A DNA stretch of 64,000 nucleotides from contig CP148074.1 in assembly GCA_037482215.1 (NCBI GenBank), positions 4,030,001-4,094,000 of the forward strand. The letters are read 5' to 3'. The number at the start of each line of letters is the position of its first letter. Within the stretch, counting starts at the first letter, position 1. The position numbers and the translations under genes are program-made. Below the pieces are notes generated by a model. That model saw only the letters and a program-made list of their open reading frames with translations. It ran no database searches and was not told where the DNA came from. The stretch comes from Pseudomonas mendocina (GTDB lineage Bacteria > Pseudomonadota > Gammaproteobacteria > Pseudomonadales > Pseudomonadaceae). Positions 20,341 to 28,757 of the stretch are shown here, one piece after another.

Positions 20341-21603
20341 ATGCCGTTAGCCACACAAAGCAAGCCCCAGCGCAATATTCTGGTCATCGAAGACAGCCCA
20401 ATGGTGCTAAAGATTCTTGAGCGCCTGTTCCGCAACGAACCCGACTACCAACCGGTGTTCTGCGCCTCCCTGGGCGAGGCCAAGGTCATGCTGGAAACTT
20501 CGGCCAGGCTTTTTTTTGCGGCAATCGTTGACCTCAATCTGCCAGACGCCCCCAACGGTGAAATCGTCGATTTAGTCATGGCCTACCATTTGCCGTGCAT
20601 CGTCCTGACTGCAAGCTATAACGAGGATCGCCGGGACCAGCTATTACTCAAAGGCGTGGTCGATTACGTACTCAAGGAAAGTCATCACGCCTACGAATAT
20701 GCCTTCCGCCTGCTACACCGCTTGGAAAGCAACAGCTCGGTCAAAATCCTAGTGGCTGAAGATTCGGAGACCGCACGCAATTACATCCGTAACATCCTTA
20801 CGCCCCACCGCTACCAAATTATTGATGCTGTGGATGGAAAGGATGCACTGCGCATCCTGAAAAACCAGCCAGACATCGACCTGTTTCTGGTCGACCACCG
20901 CATGCCGGGGATCTGCGGCTTTGACCTCGTGAAAATGCTGCGGCAGAAAATGAAGCGTAATGAGCTGATCATCATCGGCCTGTCAGCTGATGCGAAAGGT
21001 TCGCTGAGCGCCAAGTTCATCAAACACGGCGCCGATGACTTCCTGCGTAAACCCTTCTGCCCCGAAGAGCTGAACTGCCGGGTGATATCAACCCTGGAGC
21101 GCCGCGACATGGTGCGTGCACTCCGGCAAGCAGCTCAGTTTGATGCACTTACCGGCCTAAACAACCGCCGCACCTTTTATGAGCAAGCCAACAAACTGCT
21201 CAGCAAGGCGCAGGACTGTGGCGACCGCCTGAGCGCAGTGATGATTGACTTGGACTTCTTCAAACGCATCAACGACGAATGCGGCCATGCCAGCGGTGAT
21301 GCAGCACTTGTCGCCTTCAGCCAACTATTCAGCGACGCCTTCCCTGATGCATTACTGGGAAGACTGGGCGGCGAAGAATTCGCCATGATCAGTCCCCAGG
21401 ATGCTCAAACCCTCAGCGATAATCTGGATCGACTCCGGCGCCAGTGCCTGGCCACAGACTACGCTCCAGACGCCCCACCTTTGTCATTCAGCGCGGGCAT
21501 TCATTATGGTGAAGCAAGCGACCTTGAGAGCCTTCTGCATTTGGCAGACCGCAGCTTGTACGAAGCCAAACACCAAGGCCGAGGTCGCAATTACTGGCAA
21601 TGA
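20341..21603 (+). CDS. Response regulator with two receiver domains and a GGDEF diguanylate cyclase
   Basis: 420 residues: receiver 1 (about 12-130, phosphorylatable Asp in IVDLNLPD), receiver 2 (about 138-255, acidic pair in VAEDSE, Asp in LVDHRMPG, conserved Lys in LRKPF) and a C-terminal GGDEF domain (about 262-420) with the active-site signature GGEEF at 343-347. It should make cyclic di-GMP when phosphorylated, as PleD or WspR-type proteins do. The usual inhibitory RxxD at -5 from GGEEF is replaced by FPDA (334-337), so product inhibition through this site is probably lost. No histidine kinase gene is adjacent; the cognate kinase is unknown. It ends 3 bases from the stop of the convergent solute-binding gene. 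Confidence 0.9.
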   Translation: MPLATQSKPQRNILVIEDSPMVLKILERLFRNEPDYQPVFCASLGEAKVMLETSARLFFAAIVDLNLPDAPNGEIVDLVMAYHLPCIVLTASYNEDRRDQLLLKGVVDYVLKESHHAYEYAFRLLHRLESNSSVKILVAEDSETARNYIRNILTPHRYQIIDAVDGKDALRILKNQPDIDLFLVDHRMPGICGFDLVKMLRQKMKRNELIIIGLSADAKGSLSAKFIKHGADDFLRKPFCPEELNCRVISTLERRDMVRALRQAAQFDALTGLNNRRTFYEQANKLLSKAQDCGDRLSAVMIDLDFFKRINDECGHASGDAALVAFSQLFSDAFPDALLGRLGGEEFAMISPQDAQTLSDNLDRLRRQCLATDYAPDAPPLSFSAGIHYGEASDLESLLHLADRSLYEAKHQGRGRNYWQ

Positions 21604-21606
21604 TGC

Positions 21607-22344
21607 TCACAAGCCATGGCGTTTAAGGATGCGCTCGTAACTGCCATCACGTTTCATGGCGGCTATTGCCTCATCAAACTGCTGGGCAATTTGGCGATGC
21701 TGGGGGTGTTTGAGGCTGACCAGAATGTGCAGGCCGTTCTCGCTTAAAGGACGAGATAAGAACTGTAAATCTTCTTTGATATCCGCAAGGCTGCGATTGA
21801 GGTGGTAGCGCACAACGATCTCATCCTCCACGGCCAACTCGACCCGTCCTGCATGTAGCATTCGTGCGGCAATAGCAAAACTGACCACCTCTACCCGATT
21901 AATCTGGGGGTCGTTATCAAAGGCCGGTGTGTATGTATAGCCTCGAATAGTGGCAATCCTATAGGGATACAGGTCTGACAAACGCTGATAATTAATAGCC
22001 GCGTCACGCCGTTTTACGAATTGCACGCGGTTGACCATATAAGGCTTGGAAAAGTCGCCAAAAGCGGTGCGTGGCTGCGAGTACCACGCATTAATCAACA
22101 CATCGTAAATTCCCCGTTCTACGCCCTGAATAGCGCGTGCCCAAGGCACCTCGGAGTAACGTGTTGCGTAGCCCGCTCGAGCCAAAGCTGACACAACAAT
22201 ATCCGTTGCCACACCGTTATAAGGGAGTGAAATATCATTAAACGGCGGCCAGGTATTAGCCACTAAATGCAGCTGTTGCTCTGCCTTCGCAGGCATTACC
22301 TGCAGAAGCAATAAACAGAGCAATCCGGCACGTAGCAAGACCAT
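21607..22344 (-). CDS. Periplasmic substrate-binding protein, SBP_bac_3 family
   Basis: 245 residues with a clear signal peptide ending near AKA (about residue 20). The rest resembles amino-acid-type periplasmic binding proteins: NTWPPFND at the start of domain I, GIYDVLINAWYS and a C-terminal LVSLKHPQH segment. No permease or ATPase gene is adjacent, so it is an orphan; many such pseudomonad proteins are of unknown ligand. It converges on the two-receiver diguanylate cyclase with only 3 bases between stops. Ligand and role not assignable. Confidence 0.75.
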   Translation of the reverse strand: MVLLRAGLLCLLLLQVMPAKAEQQLHLVANTWPPFNDISLPYNGVATDIVVSALARAGYATRYSEVPWARAIQGVERGIYDVLINAWYSQPRTAFGDFSKPYMVNRVQFVKRRDAAINYQRLSDLYPYRIATIRGYTYTPAFDNDPQINRVEVVSFAIAARMLHAGRVELAVEDEIVVRYHLNRSLADIKEDLQFLSRPLSENGLHILVSLKHPQHRQIAQQFDEAIAAMKRDGSYERILKRHGL

Positions 22345-22476
22345 TGTTGCCGCCTACAGTCGATGTAACTGGACACTAAGATTAGCCGAACAGGATCTTG
22401 GCGCACACCCGCCATGTCATCAGTTAAAATGCACGACTTTTGCGCAGCCCTGCCGCGCGTATTTGAGGATGCAGCT

Positions 22477-23661
22477 GTGCACAACACCCAGGTCGTGATT
22501 ATCGGAGCCGGCGCCGCAGGCCTTATGTGCGCACTGACCGCTGCTGCCCGCGGGCGCGAGGTTCTGGTGCTGGATCACGCCAATAAACCGGGCAAAAAAA
22601 TCCTCATGTCCGGCGGCGGTCGCTGCAACTTCACCAATATGTACTGCGAGCCGAGCAACTTTCTTTCGGAGAACCCTCACTTTTGCAAGTCAGCGCTGGC
22701 CCGCTATACCCAGTGGGACTTCATTGCCCTGGTGGGTAAGCACGGAATCCCTTATCACGAAAAAAAACTGGGTCAGTTGTTCTGCGATAACAAAGCCAGC
22801 GACATTCTCAACATGCTGTTGGATGAGTGCGCCCAAGCAGGTGCAGTGCTGCGCATGGACACCAGCATCAAGGCGATTGAAAAACAGGAGCACTGCTACC
22901 TGCTGCACAGCAGTGCAGGCCCCATTCAGTGCGAGTCACTGGTGATTGCCACCGGAGGGCTGTCGATTCCGACACTGGGCGCCACTGGCTTCGGTTTTCA
23001 AATCGCCAAGCAATTCGGCCATAACATACTGCCCACCCGCGCAGGTTTGGTGCCCTTCACTATCACCGACCCGCAGCTGAAAAACCTCTGTACAGAGTTA
23101 TCCGGCACCAGTGTTGAAGACTGCCTTGTCAGCTGCAACGGCCAGAGCTTCCGTGAAAATATCCTGTTCACCCACCGCGGCTTATCTGGGCCGGCGATTT
23201 TGCAGATTTCGTCATTTTGGCAGCCCGGCGACAGCATCAGCATCAACCTGCTGCCCCATATCGACCTGCCCGAGTGGCTGGCTGAGCAGCAACGTGAACG
23301 ACCCAACAGCGAACTGAAAACCCTGCTGGCCGAACTGTTCACCAAAAAGATGGCGAATCTGCTGGCTGACAGCTGGTTCACCTCCAAGCCAATGAAGCAA
23401 TACACACCAGGTGAGCTGAAAGCTATCGCCAGCCAACTTGAAGACTGGCAGCTAGTCCCTGCCGGAACTGAAGGTTATCGCACAGCAGAAGTGACACTTG
23501 GCGGCGTCGATACCCGCGAAGTGTCCTCCAAGACGATGGAGTCGCTGAAGTCGCCTGGCCTGTATTTCATCGGCGAGGTACTGGATGTCACTGGCCACCT
23601 GGGCGGCTTTAACTTCCAGTGGGCCTGGGCTTCCGCCTATGCAGCTGCGCAGTTCGTTTAA
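22477..23661 (+). CDS. BaiN/YhiN-type FAD-dependent oxidoreductase (HI0933 family)
   Basis: 394 residues from the GTG at 22477, chosen because GAGGA at 22465-22469 gives a 7-nt spacing and the FAD-binding start follows at once (VVIIGAGAAGL). The frame is open further upstream but without support. Motifs: dinucleotide-binding GAGAAG, the family signature KKILMSGGGRCNFTN (about 46-60), and a C-terminal GGFNFQWAWASAYAAAQ that closes the FAD site. The family is widespread and of uncertain physiological substrate. Confident of family, not of reaction. Confidence 0.87.
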   Translation: MHNTQVVIIGAGAAGLMCALTAAARGREVLVLDHANKPGKKILMSGGGRCNFTNMYCEPSNFLSENPHFCKSALARYTQWDFIALVGKHGIPYHEKKLGQLFCDNKASDILNMLLDECAQAGAVLRMDTSIKAIEKQEHCYLLHSSAGPIQCESLVIATGGLSIPTLGATGFGFQIAKQFGHNILPTRAGLVPFTITDPQLKNLCTELSGTSVEDCLVSCNGQSFRENILFTHRGLSGPAILQISSFWQPGDSISINLLPHIDLPEWLAEQQRERPNSELKTLLAELFTKKMANLLADSWFTSKPMKQYTPGELKAIASQLEDWQLVPAGTEGYRTAEVTLGGVDTREVSSKTMESLKSPGLYFIGEVLDVTGHLGGFNFQWAWASAYAAAQFV

Positions 23662-23785
23662 CGCACAGTTTGCACGGCGTTGCTATAAAAACAGCTGAGA
23701 AATAAATAATAAACCGCCAGTTGTGACTGCCCAGCCCAGCTAATCTCGATTAGGCTAATGTTCCCATTCCCTGCAGTACCGGGCC

Positions 23786-25975
23786 ATGCCGTCCAATCCC
23801 CTCAGCCAGTCCTTGCAACGTCTCTGGGCCAGCGACAAGTTCAGCTACAGCTTCAGAGTTTTCACTGCATTAGGCAGCATCATGCTGCTGTGCATTACCC
23901 AAAACTGGATGAACGTCCTTATCCCGCTCTTTCTAGGCGTTATCGCCTGTGCCCTGGCTGAAAGCGGTGACAGCTGGAAGGGTCGATTGCTGGCAGTTTT
24001 GGTCACACTGACCTGTTTCACCCTAGCCACTTACGCCGTGGAGTTACTGTTTCCGTACCCCTGGCTGTTCGTCATCTCCCTGGCTGCTTCCTCCTTCGCC
24101 CTGACCATGCTCGGCTCACTCGGCGAGCGCTACGCAAGTATGGGCTGGGGGACCCTGATTCTGTCGGTGTACAGCATGCTGGTGATGGAGTCCCAGGGCG
24201 ACAATGCGGACATCTGGCACCAGCCACTGATTCTGGTCGCCGGTGCTGCTTGGTACGGGCTGCTCTCCATCCTGTGGAACTGGCTGTTCAGCAATCAGCC
24301 TGTACAACAGAGCCTGGCCCGCCTGTTTCGTGAGCTGGGGCGCTTCCTCAAACTCAAGGCGGCGCTTTTCGAGCCCCTGCGCAATATCAATATCGAAGAA
24401 CGCCGCCTGGCCCTGGCCCACCAGAACGGGCGCGTGGTTGCTGCGCTGAACAACGCCAAGGATGTCATCCTGCACCGCGTCGGCAACTCTCGCGCCACCC
24501 CGGCGGTCAGCCGTTATCTCAAGCTGTACTTTCTCGCACAGGACATCCACGAACGCGCCAGCTCGTCCCACTACCCTTACAACGAGATGGCCGAGGCGTT
24601 TTATCACAGTGATGTGCTATTCAGGTGTCAGCGCTTACTCCAACTGCATGGTGATGACTGCCAGCGTCTGGCGCGGGCCATCGAAACCCATGAACCGTTT
24701 GTCCATCAGGAATCGAGCCACCAGGCGCTCGGCGACCTGCATGACGCCTGCGATCACCTGCGCAGCCAGAACAACCCGGCCTGGCGCCAGTTATTGCGTT
24801 CACTCAGCGCACTGGCTACGAACATGCACAAGGTCAACCTGTTGCTGAACAACGCCAGTAACCCGGACGCCCTGGCCGAGGAGCAGGACAGCAGCCTGTA
24901 CGACCGTGAGCCCCAGACGCTCCGGGAAGTGATCAGACAACTGCGTTCACAGCTGACACCCACCTCCCTGGTATTTCGTCACGCCCTGCGTCTGTCGATT
25001 GCCCTGGCCGTTGGCTACGGTTTGGTCAAGTTTATCGACCAAAGTCAGGGCTACTGGATTCTTCTGACCACCCTGTTTGTCTGCCAGCCCAACTACGGCG
25101 CAACCCGTCTCAAGCTGTTCCAGCGTGTCGGCGGCACTGTTCTGGGGCTGATCCTGGGCTGGATGATGTTTAACCTGATGCCAAACATGCTGATGCAGGC
25201 TGCCTTTGCGGTACTGGCCGGCGTAGGTTTTTTCACCCTGCGTGGCAGCCGCTATACCCTGGCCACCGCCTCAATCACCTTGCTGGTGCTGTTCTGTTTC
25301 AACCAGATCGGCGAAGGCTATGACGTCTTTGTTCCGCGCCTGCTCGACACATTGTTGGGTAGCCTAATTGCGGCACTGGCCGTCATAGTCATTCTCCCTG
25401 ACTGGCAGGGACGGCGTTTGAATCAGCTGCTGGCCAATACCCTGAGCTGCAACAGCCGCTACCTCAACCAGATCATCGAGCAATACACCCACGGCAAGCG
25501 CGACGACCTGATCTACCGCGTTGCCCGGCGTAATGCCCACAATGCGGATGCCACCCTGTCCACAACCCTGGGCAACATGCTCAAGGAGCCCGGTCACTTC
25601 CGTAAGGATGCCGATCTGGGCTTTCGTTTTCTGCTGGTGTCCCACACCCTACTCAGCTACTTGTCTGCACTGGGCGCCCATCGCGGGGAAACTGACCTGA
25701 ACGAAAGCCATCAACAGCTTCTGGCCAGCGCAAGCAATATGGCAGATAGCCTGGACGAGATAGCGACCTGCTTGCATGAAGACAGACCCATTGAGGTCCA
25801 CAGCGAGGCGGAGCAAAAACTGGCCAATGAGCTGGCGCTGATCAGCGATGATGCAGACGACACTCAACGCCTGCTACAAACCCAACTGGCTCTGATTTGC
25901 CGTCAGCTGGGCCCATTGCGTACCCTTGCAGGGCACCTGCTTAAAGACAAACGGGAAACCGGAGCGGCCAACTAA
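23786..25975 (+). CDS. yccS: YccS-family inner-membrane protein (FUSC)
   Basis: 729 residues, the usual YccS length. Two groups of membrane helices (about residues 25-175 and 395-515) are separated by a large soluble region and followed by a C-terminal cytoplasmic domain. The FUSC-type core segment around SQGYWILLTTLFVCQPNYGATR is well conserved. Such proteins are related to aromatic acid/fusaric acid exporters, but YccS itself has no proven substrate. The next gene starts 18 bp downstream, so the two may be co-transcribed. Confidence 0.85.
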   Translation: MPSNPLSQSLQRLWASDKFSYSFRVFTALGSIMLLCITQNWMNVLIPLFLGVIACALAESGDSWKGRLLAVLVTLTCFTLATYAVELLFPYPWLFVISLAASSFALTMLGSLGERYASMGWGTLILSVYSMLVMESQGDNADIWHQPLILVAGAAWYGLLSILWNWLFSNQPVQQSLARLFRELGRFLKLKAALFEPLRNINIEERRLALAHQNGRVVAALNNAKDVILHRVGNSRATPAVSRYLKLYFLAQDIHERASSSHYPYNEMAEAFYHSDVLFRCQRLLQLHGDDCQRLARAIETHEPFVHQESSHQALGDLHDACDHLRSQNNPAWRQLLRSLSALATNMHKVNLLLNNASNPDALAEEQDSSLYDREPQTLREVIRQLRSQLTPTSLVFRHALRLSIALAVGYGLVKFIDQSQGYWILLTTLFVCQPNYGATRLKLFQRVGGTVLGLILGWMMFNLMPNMLMQAAFAVLAGVGFFTLRGSRYTLATASITLLVLFCFNQIGEGYDVFVPRLLDTLLGSLIAALAVIVILPDWQGRRLNQLLANTLSCNSRYLNQIIEQYTHGKRDDLIYRVARRNAHNADATLSTTLGNMLKEPGHFRKDADLGFRFLLVSHTLLSYLSALGAHRGETDLNESHQQLLASASNMADSLDEIATCLHEDRPIEVHSEAEQKLANELALISDDADDTQRLLQTQLALICRQLGPLRTLAGHLLKDKRETGAAN

Positions 25976-25993
25976 GGCCTGCGCACAGACGTG

Positions 25994-26473
25994 ATGAACA
26001 AAAGCCAACTACTCAGTAGCGTAATTATGCAGCTTCAGGACGACCTGGAGCAGGCCCACAAGGCTGCCCTCAGTGCCCATGAAACGGCAACCCATGAAGA
26101 AAACGTTGCGGAAAACAAATACGACACACTCGGACTGGAGGCAGCCTACCTCGCCAGTGGGCAGGCGCGCCGCTATGAGGAAATCCGTAAAGCGCTGATG
26201 CAGTGGAAACAGCTTGTGCTTAGGCCGTTCTCGGAGCAGCAGGGCATTCAACTTGGCAACTTAGTGGAGCTGGTCGATACTCAAGATCAGCGTCGCTGGC
26301 TTTTTATTGGGCCAAACGGCGCATCTATGTCTTTACGTCACGAGGGCGCAAGCGTGCAGGTCATCGGCCCACTGGCTCCATTAGGTCACGCGTTATTGGG
26401 TAAAGCACCAGGGGACGAAGTGGACCTCAAGTTGAATGTTTCAACCCGCTACGAGGTCCTTTCTGTCTACTGA
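25994..26473 (+). CDS. GreA/GreB-family transcription factor-like protein
   Basis: 159 residues from the ATG at 25994 (a GTG directly before it is in frame). The N-terminal half is a predicted coiled coil with an acidic turn (ATHEENVAENKYDTLGLEA, about 33-51) placed where GreA carries its acidic tip. The C-terminal half resembles the GreA FKBP-like domain: GNLVELV, then SPLGRALLGK-like APLGHALLGKAPGDEV and a final RYEVLSVY. It is not GreA or GreB themselves by sequence and is probably an RNA-polymerase secondary-channel factor of the GreA/B-like group. It lies 18 bp after yccS and 32 bp before the DUF2789 gene. Confidence 0.7.
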   Translation: MNKSQLLSSVIMQLQDDLEQAHKAALSAHETATHEENVAENKYDTLGLEAAYLASGQARRYEEIRKALMQWKQLVLRPFSEQQGIQLGNLVELVDTQDQRRWLFIGPNGASMSLRHEGASVQVIGPLAPLGHALLGKAPGDEVDLKLNVSTRYEVLSVY

Positions 26474-26505
26474 AAGATAGTTTCCAACACCATCAGGAGA
26501 GCAAC

Positions 26506-26739
26506 ATGACGGATCACATACCCACGCTGGAAAGCCTCTTTCAACAACTGGGATTACCTTCTGATCAGGCCAGCATTGATCAGTTTTTAAGTAGCCACTC
26601 CCCCCTGCCGAACGATTGCCGCCTAGCAGACGCTCCATTCTGGGACGAATCGCAAGCAGCATTTCTTAAAGAGAAAATCCTCGAAGACGGAGTCTGGGCA
26701 CAAGCAGTCGATAAACTAAACCTTCGCCTGCGGGCCTGA
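26506..26739 (+). CDS. DUF2789 family protein
   Basis: 77 residues, strong Shine-Dalgarno AGGAG 8 nt before the ATG. Contains the family segments PTLESLFQQLGLPS and the C-terminal DGVWAQAVDKLNLRLR. Small, soluble, acidic; no known function. Same direction and close behind the GreA/B-like gene, so probably in one transcript. Confidence 0.85.
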   Translation: MTDHIPTLESLFQQLGLPSDQASIDQFLSSHSPLPNDCRLADAPFWDESQAAFLKEKILEDGVWAQAVDKLNLRLRA

Positions 26740-26745
26740 TGACCG

Positions 26746-26781
26746 TTGCCGTTTCACCTGGGGATCAGGAAGAAACGGCAA
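26746..26781. terminator. Long hairpin between convergent genes
   Basis: TTGCCGTTTC (26746-26755) is perfectly complementary to GAAACGGCAA (26772-26781), and inside it CCTG (26757-26760) pairs with CAGG (26766-26769). The 3' arm enters the end of the metallopeptidase gene. There is no T-tract on either side, but placement between convergent stops suggests a bidirectional terminator or 3'-end protecting stem. Confidence 0.55.
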
Positions 26782-27289
26782 TATCAGCGAGCGTTTTGCC
26801 ATTGATTCCCGGCAGCTCTCGCCAGGTCAGGTAGACGCGTAAATCGAACTCCAACTGGTGATATCCCGGCAGCATATGCTCGCAAAGCTTATAAAACGCC
26901 TTGTTATGATCAGATTCCTTCAAGTGCGCCAACTCGTGCACCACGATCATCTGTAAGAACTCCGGTGCAGCGTCTTTGAACAGAGACGCTACCCGTATTT
27001 CTTTCTTCGCCTTGAGCTTGCCCCCCTGAACACGCGAAACCGCCGTATGTAAACCGAGGGCACGGTGAGTCAGATCGAGGCGGTTGTCGTATAGGACTTT
27101 GTCGATGGCAGGCGCACTGCGTAGATACTCCTGTTTCAGATCGCTGACATAGGTATACAGCGCCTTATCGCTTTTAATCTGATGGGTATTGCCGTAGCGC
27201 TGAAGCAAGTATTCACCCAATCGATCCTGCTCAATCAGCTTAATGACCTGTTGCTGCAAACTTGCTGGATAACCTTGTAGATATTTCAC
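26765..27289 (-). CDS. YgjP-like M48-family metallopeptidase
   Basis: 174 residues. The zinc-binding motif HELAH lies at about residues 118-122, followed by HNKAFYKLCEHMLPGYHQLE, which carries the downstream metal ligand typical of the YgjP/DUF45 group. This is a predicted soluble zinc peptidase; the substrate is unknown. No signal peptide or membrane helix. Convergent with the DUF2789 gene. Confidence 0.82.
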   Translation of the reverse strand: MKYLQGYPASLQQQVIKLIEQDRLGEYLLQRYGNTHQIKSDKALYTYVSDLKQEYLRSAPAIDKVLYDNRLDLTHRALGLHTAVSRVQGGKLKAKKEIRVASLFKDAAPEFLQMIVVHELAHLKESDHNKAFYKLCEHMLPGYHQLEFDLRVYLTWRELPGINGKTLADIAVSS

Positions 27290-27362
27290 ACCATTGCCTG
27301 TTCATACACAGTGGCCTGCCAAACTATATCCGGCACGCCCTGATCTAATTAAAACTGCAAAC

Positions 27363-27408
27363 TCACTGATTTCAGTGATGACGCTAAGTGGTGGCACTTT
27401 GTTATAAT
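27363..27408 (+). promoter_or_regulatory. Palindrome and -10 element before a diguanylate cyclase gene
   Basis: TCACTGA (27363-27369) and TCAGTGA (27372-27378) form a perfect palindrome with a 2-nt centre. A consensus -10 TATAAT lies at 27403-27408, without a good -35, so the palindrome sits just upstream of the -35 position. It could be an operator or activator site; the regulator is unknown. Confidence 0.45.
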
Positions 27409-27450
27409 CGGGACATCCTAACCGTACAGTCAAATACTGGAAATCAGCCT

Positions 27451-28677
27451 ATGCTGCAGGGTCGCACCCAGTACAGCAACAGCCATCCAGAGTGCCCCTA
27501 CTCACAACAACTAGCCAAGGGCTTCAGCCGCCTCAAATTTGACCGTCCGTTAGAAGATCAGTACCGCCATCAACTGCTTGATAGCCTGGTCACCCAGCAC
27601 AAACTGTTGATCTCCATCTTCCTGCTCCTGTGGTTTGGCATGACAGGAATGGATCTGGTTCGCCTAAACCTCCTCGAGGCACCATTTAATCTCAGCAATC
27701 ACGCACAGGAAATCCTGACCCTGCGCGCAGCTTGTATTGCGATTATGCTGTTCACCTTAATGATGATGTTCATCCCCCGGTTATGCCCCTACCGTCCTGG
27801 GCCGATCACCGGGCTGCAGCTACTCAATGGGTTAGCTGGCGCAACGATTATCTGCTTATCCAAGCGTGAAGGCATAACACAACTGGATAGTGCCCACCTG
27901 CTGATTATTGTCGCGGCGTTCTTGCCCTGGGGACTGACCTGGATGCAAAGCCTGATGACCGCCCTGACTCTCTATGCAGGCTCGTGGGTCATTGGTGATG
28001 CCCTGCTACAAGGGCCGCAGCGGGTGGAGTACATGAACATGGTGCACATGATGCCACTGGCGATCTTTATCAGTGCTCTGGGCGGCTACCTACGTGATCA
28101 TGCTCAACGTAAAGCCTTTCTTTTACAGAACGTCATGCGTTGGCAAGCCGAACATGACCCCCTGACTAACTTGGCAAACCGACGCCTGTTCAATGAGCAG
28201 ATCAACCGCTGCCTCGGACTTGGTCAGCGTGAGGGCATCCGAACGGCGCTGATTCTTTTCGACATAGATCACTTCAAACGCTACAACGATCATTATGGCC
28301 ACCCAACCGGGGACAAGGCGCTGGTTCAGGTTGCCGATATTCTTCAACAGGAAAGTAAGCGCACCATGGATCTGTGCGCACGTCTGGGCGGGGAAGAGTT
28401 CGCATTGCTGCATTACGACAGCGACGAAGCCTCCCTTCAGAAGCTACTTGATAAAATTCATGCCCGCCTTAAAAGCCAAGCAATAGTGCATGCCGACAAC
28501 CCTGTCAGCCCCTTCCTTACCCTCAGCATTGGCGCAGCCATCAGCTTGCCGGGCGAGTCCGCCGCAGAGCTCTACATCCGCGCCGATAAGGCGCTCTACC
28601 ATGCGAAGGAAAAGGGCCGTAATCGCTCCGAAATTGATTTACGCAGCGCCCACCGCCCCCACCTGCGCCTGGCCTGA
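27451..28677 (+). CDS. Membrane-bound GGDEF diguanylate cyclase
   Basis: 408 residues from the ATG at 27451 (upstream in-frame codons lack a ribosome-binding site; GGAAA precedes this one). About six membrane helices between residues 50 and 225, a short linker, then a GGDEF domain (about 238-400) with GGEEF at 313-317. An inhibitory site RxxD is present as RTMD at 304-307, so this enzyme is probably subject to product inhibition, unlike the two-receiver cyclase at 20.3 kb. It should make cyclic di-GMP from GTP. The sensory input of the membrane region is unknown. Confidence 0.9.
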   Translation: MLQGRTQYSNSHPECPYSQQLAKGFSRLKFDRPLEDQYRHQLLDSLVTQHKLLISIFLLLWFGMTGMDLVRLNLLEAPFNLSNHAQEILTLRAACIAIMLFTLMMMFIPRLCPYRPGPITGLQLLNGLAGATIICLSKREGITQLDSAHLLIIVAAFLPWGLTWMQSLMTALTLYAGSWVIGDALLQGPQRVEYMNMVHMMPLAIFISALGGYLRDHAQRKAFLLQNVMRWQAEHDPLTNLANRRLFNEQINRCLGLGQREGIRTALILFDIDHFKRYNDHYGHPTGDKALVQVADILQQESKRTMDLCARLGGEEFALLHYDSDEASLQKLLDKIHARLKSQAIVHADNPVSPFLTLSIGAAISLPGESAAELYIRADKALYHAKEKGRNRSEIDLRSAHRPHLRLA

Positions 28678-28718
28678 ACCTCGCCTGACAAACGTTAAGC
28701 TACGCGTGCCCGACACAC

Positions 28719-28747
28719 AAAAAAGCCCGCTTTCGCGGGCTTTTTGT
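28719..28747. terminator. Bidirectional intrinsic terminator between cyclase gene and fba
   Basis: Stem GCCCGC (28725-28730) with GCGGGC (28735-28740), loop TTTC, flanked by an A-tract and a T-tract; serves both convergent genes. Confidence 0.9.
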
Positions 28748-28757
28748 TGCGGCTGGA

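Noticed and set aside
27390..27408. TGGCAC followed by TTGTTA considered as a sigma-54 promoter
   Set aside because: The GC at the -12 position is missing at the required 10-bp distance from GG; a TATAAT is the better explanation.
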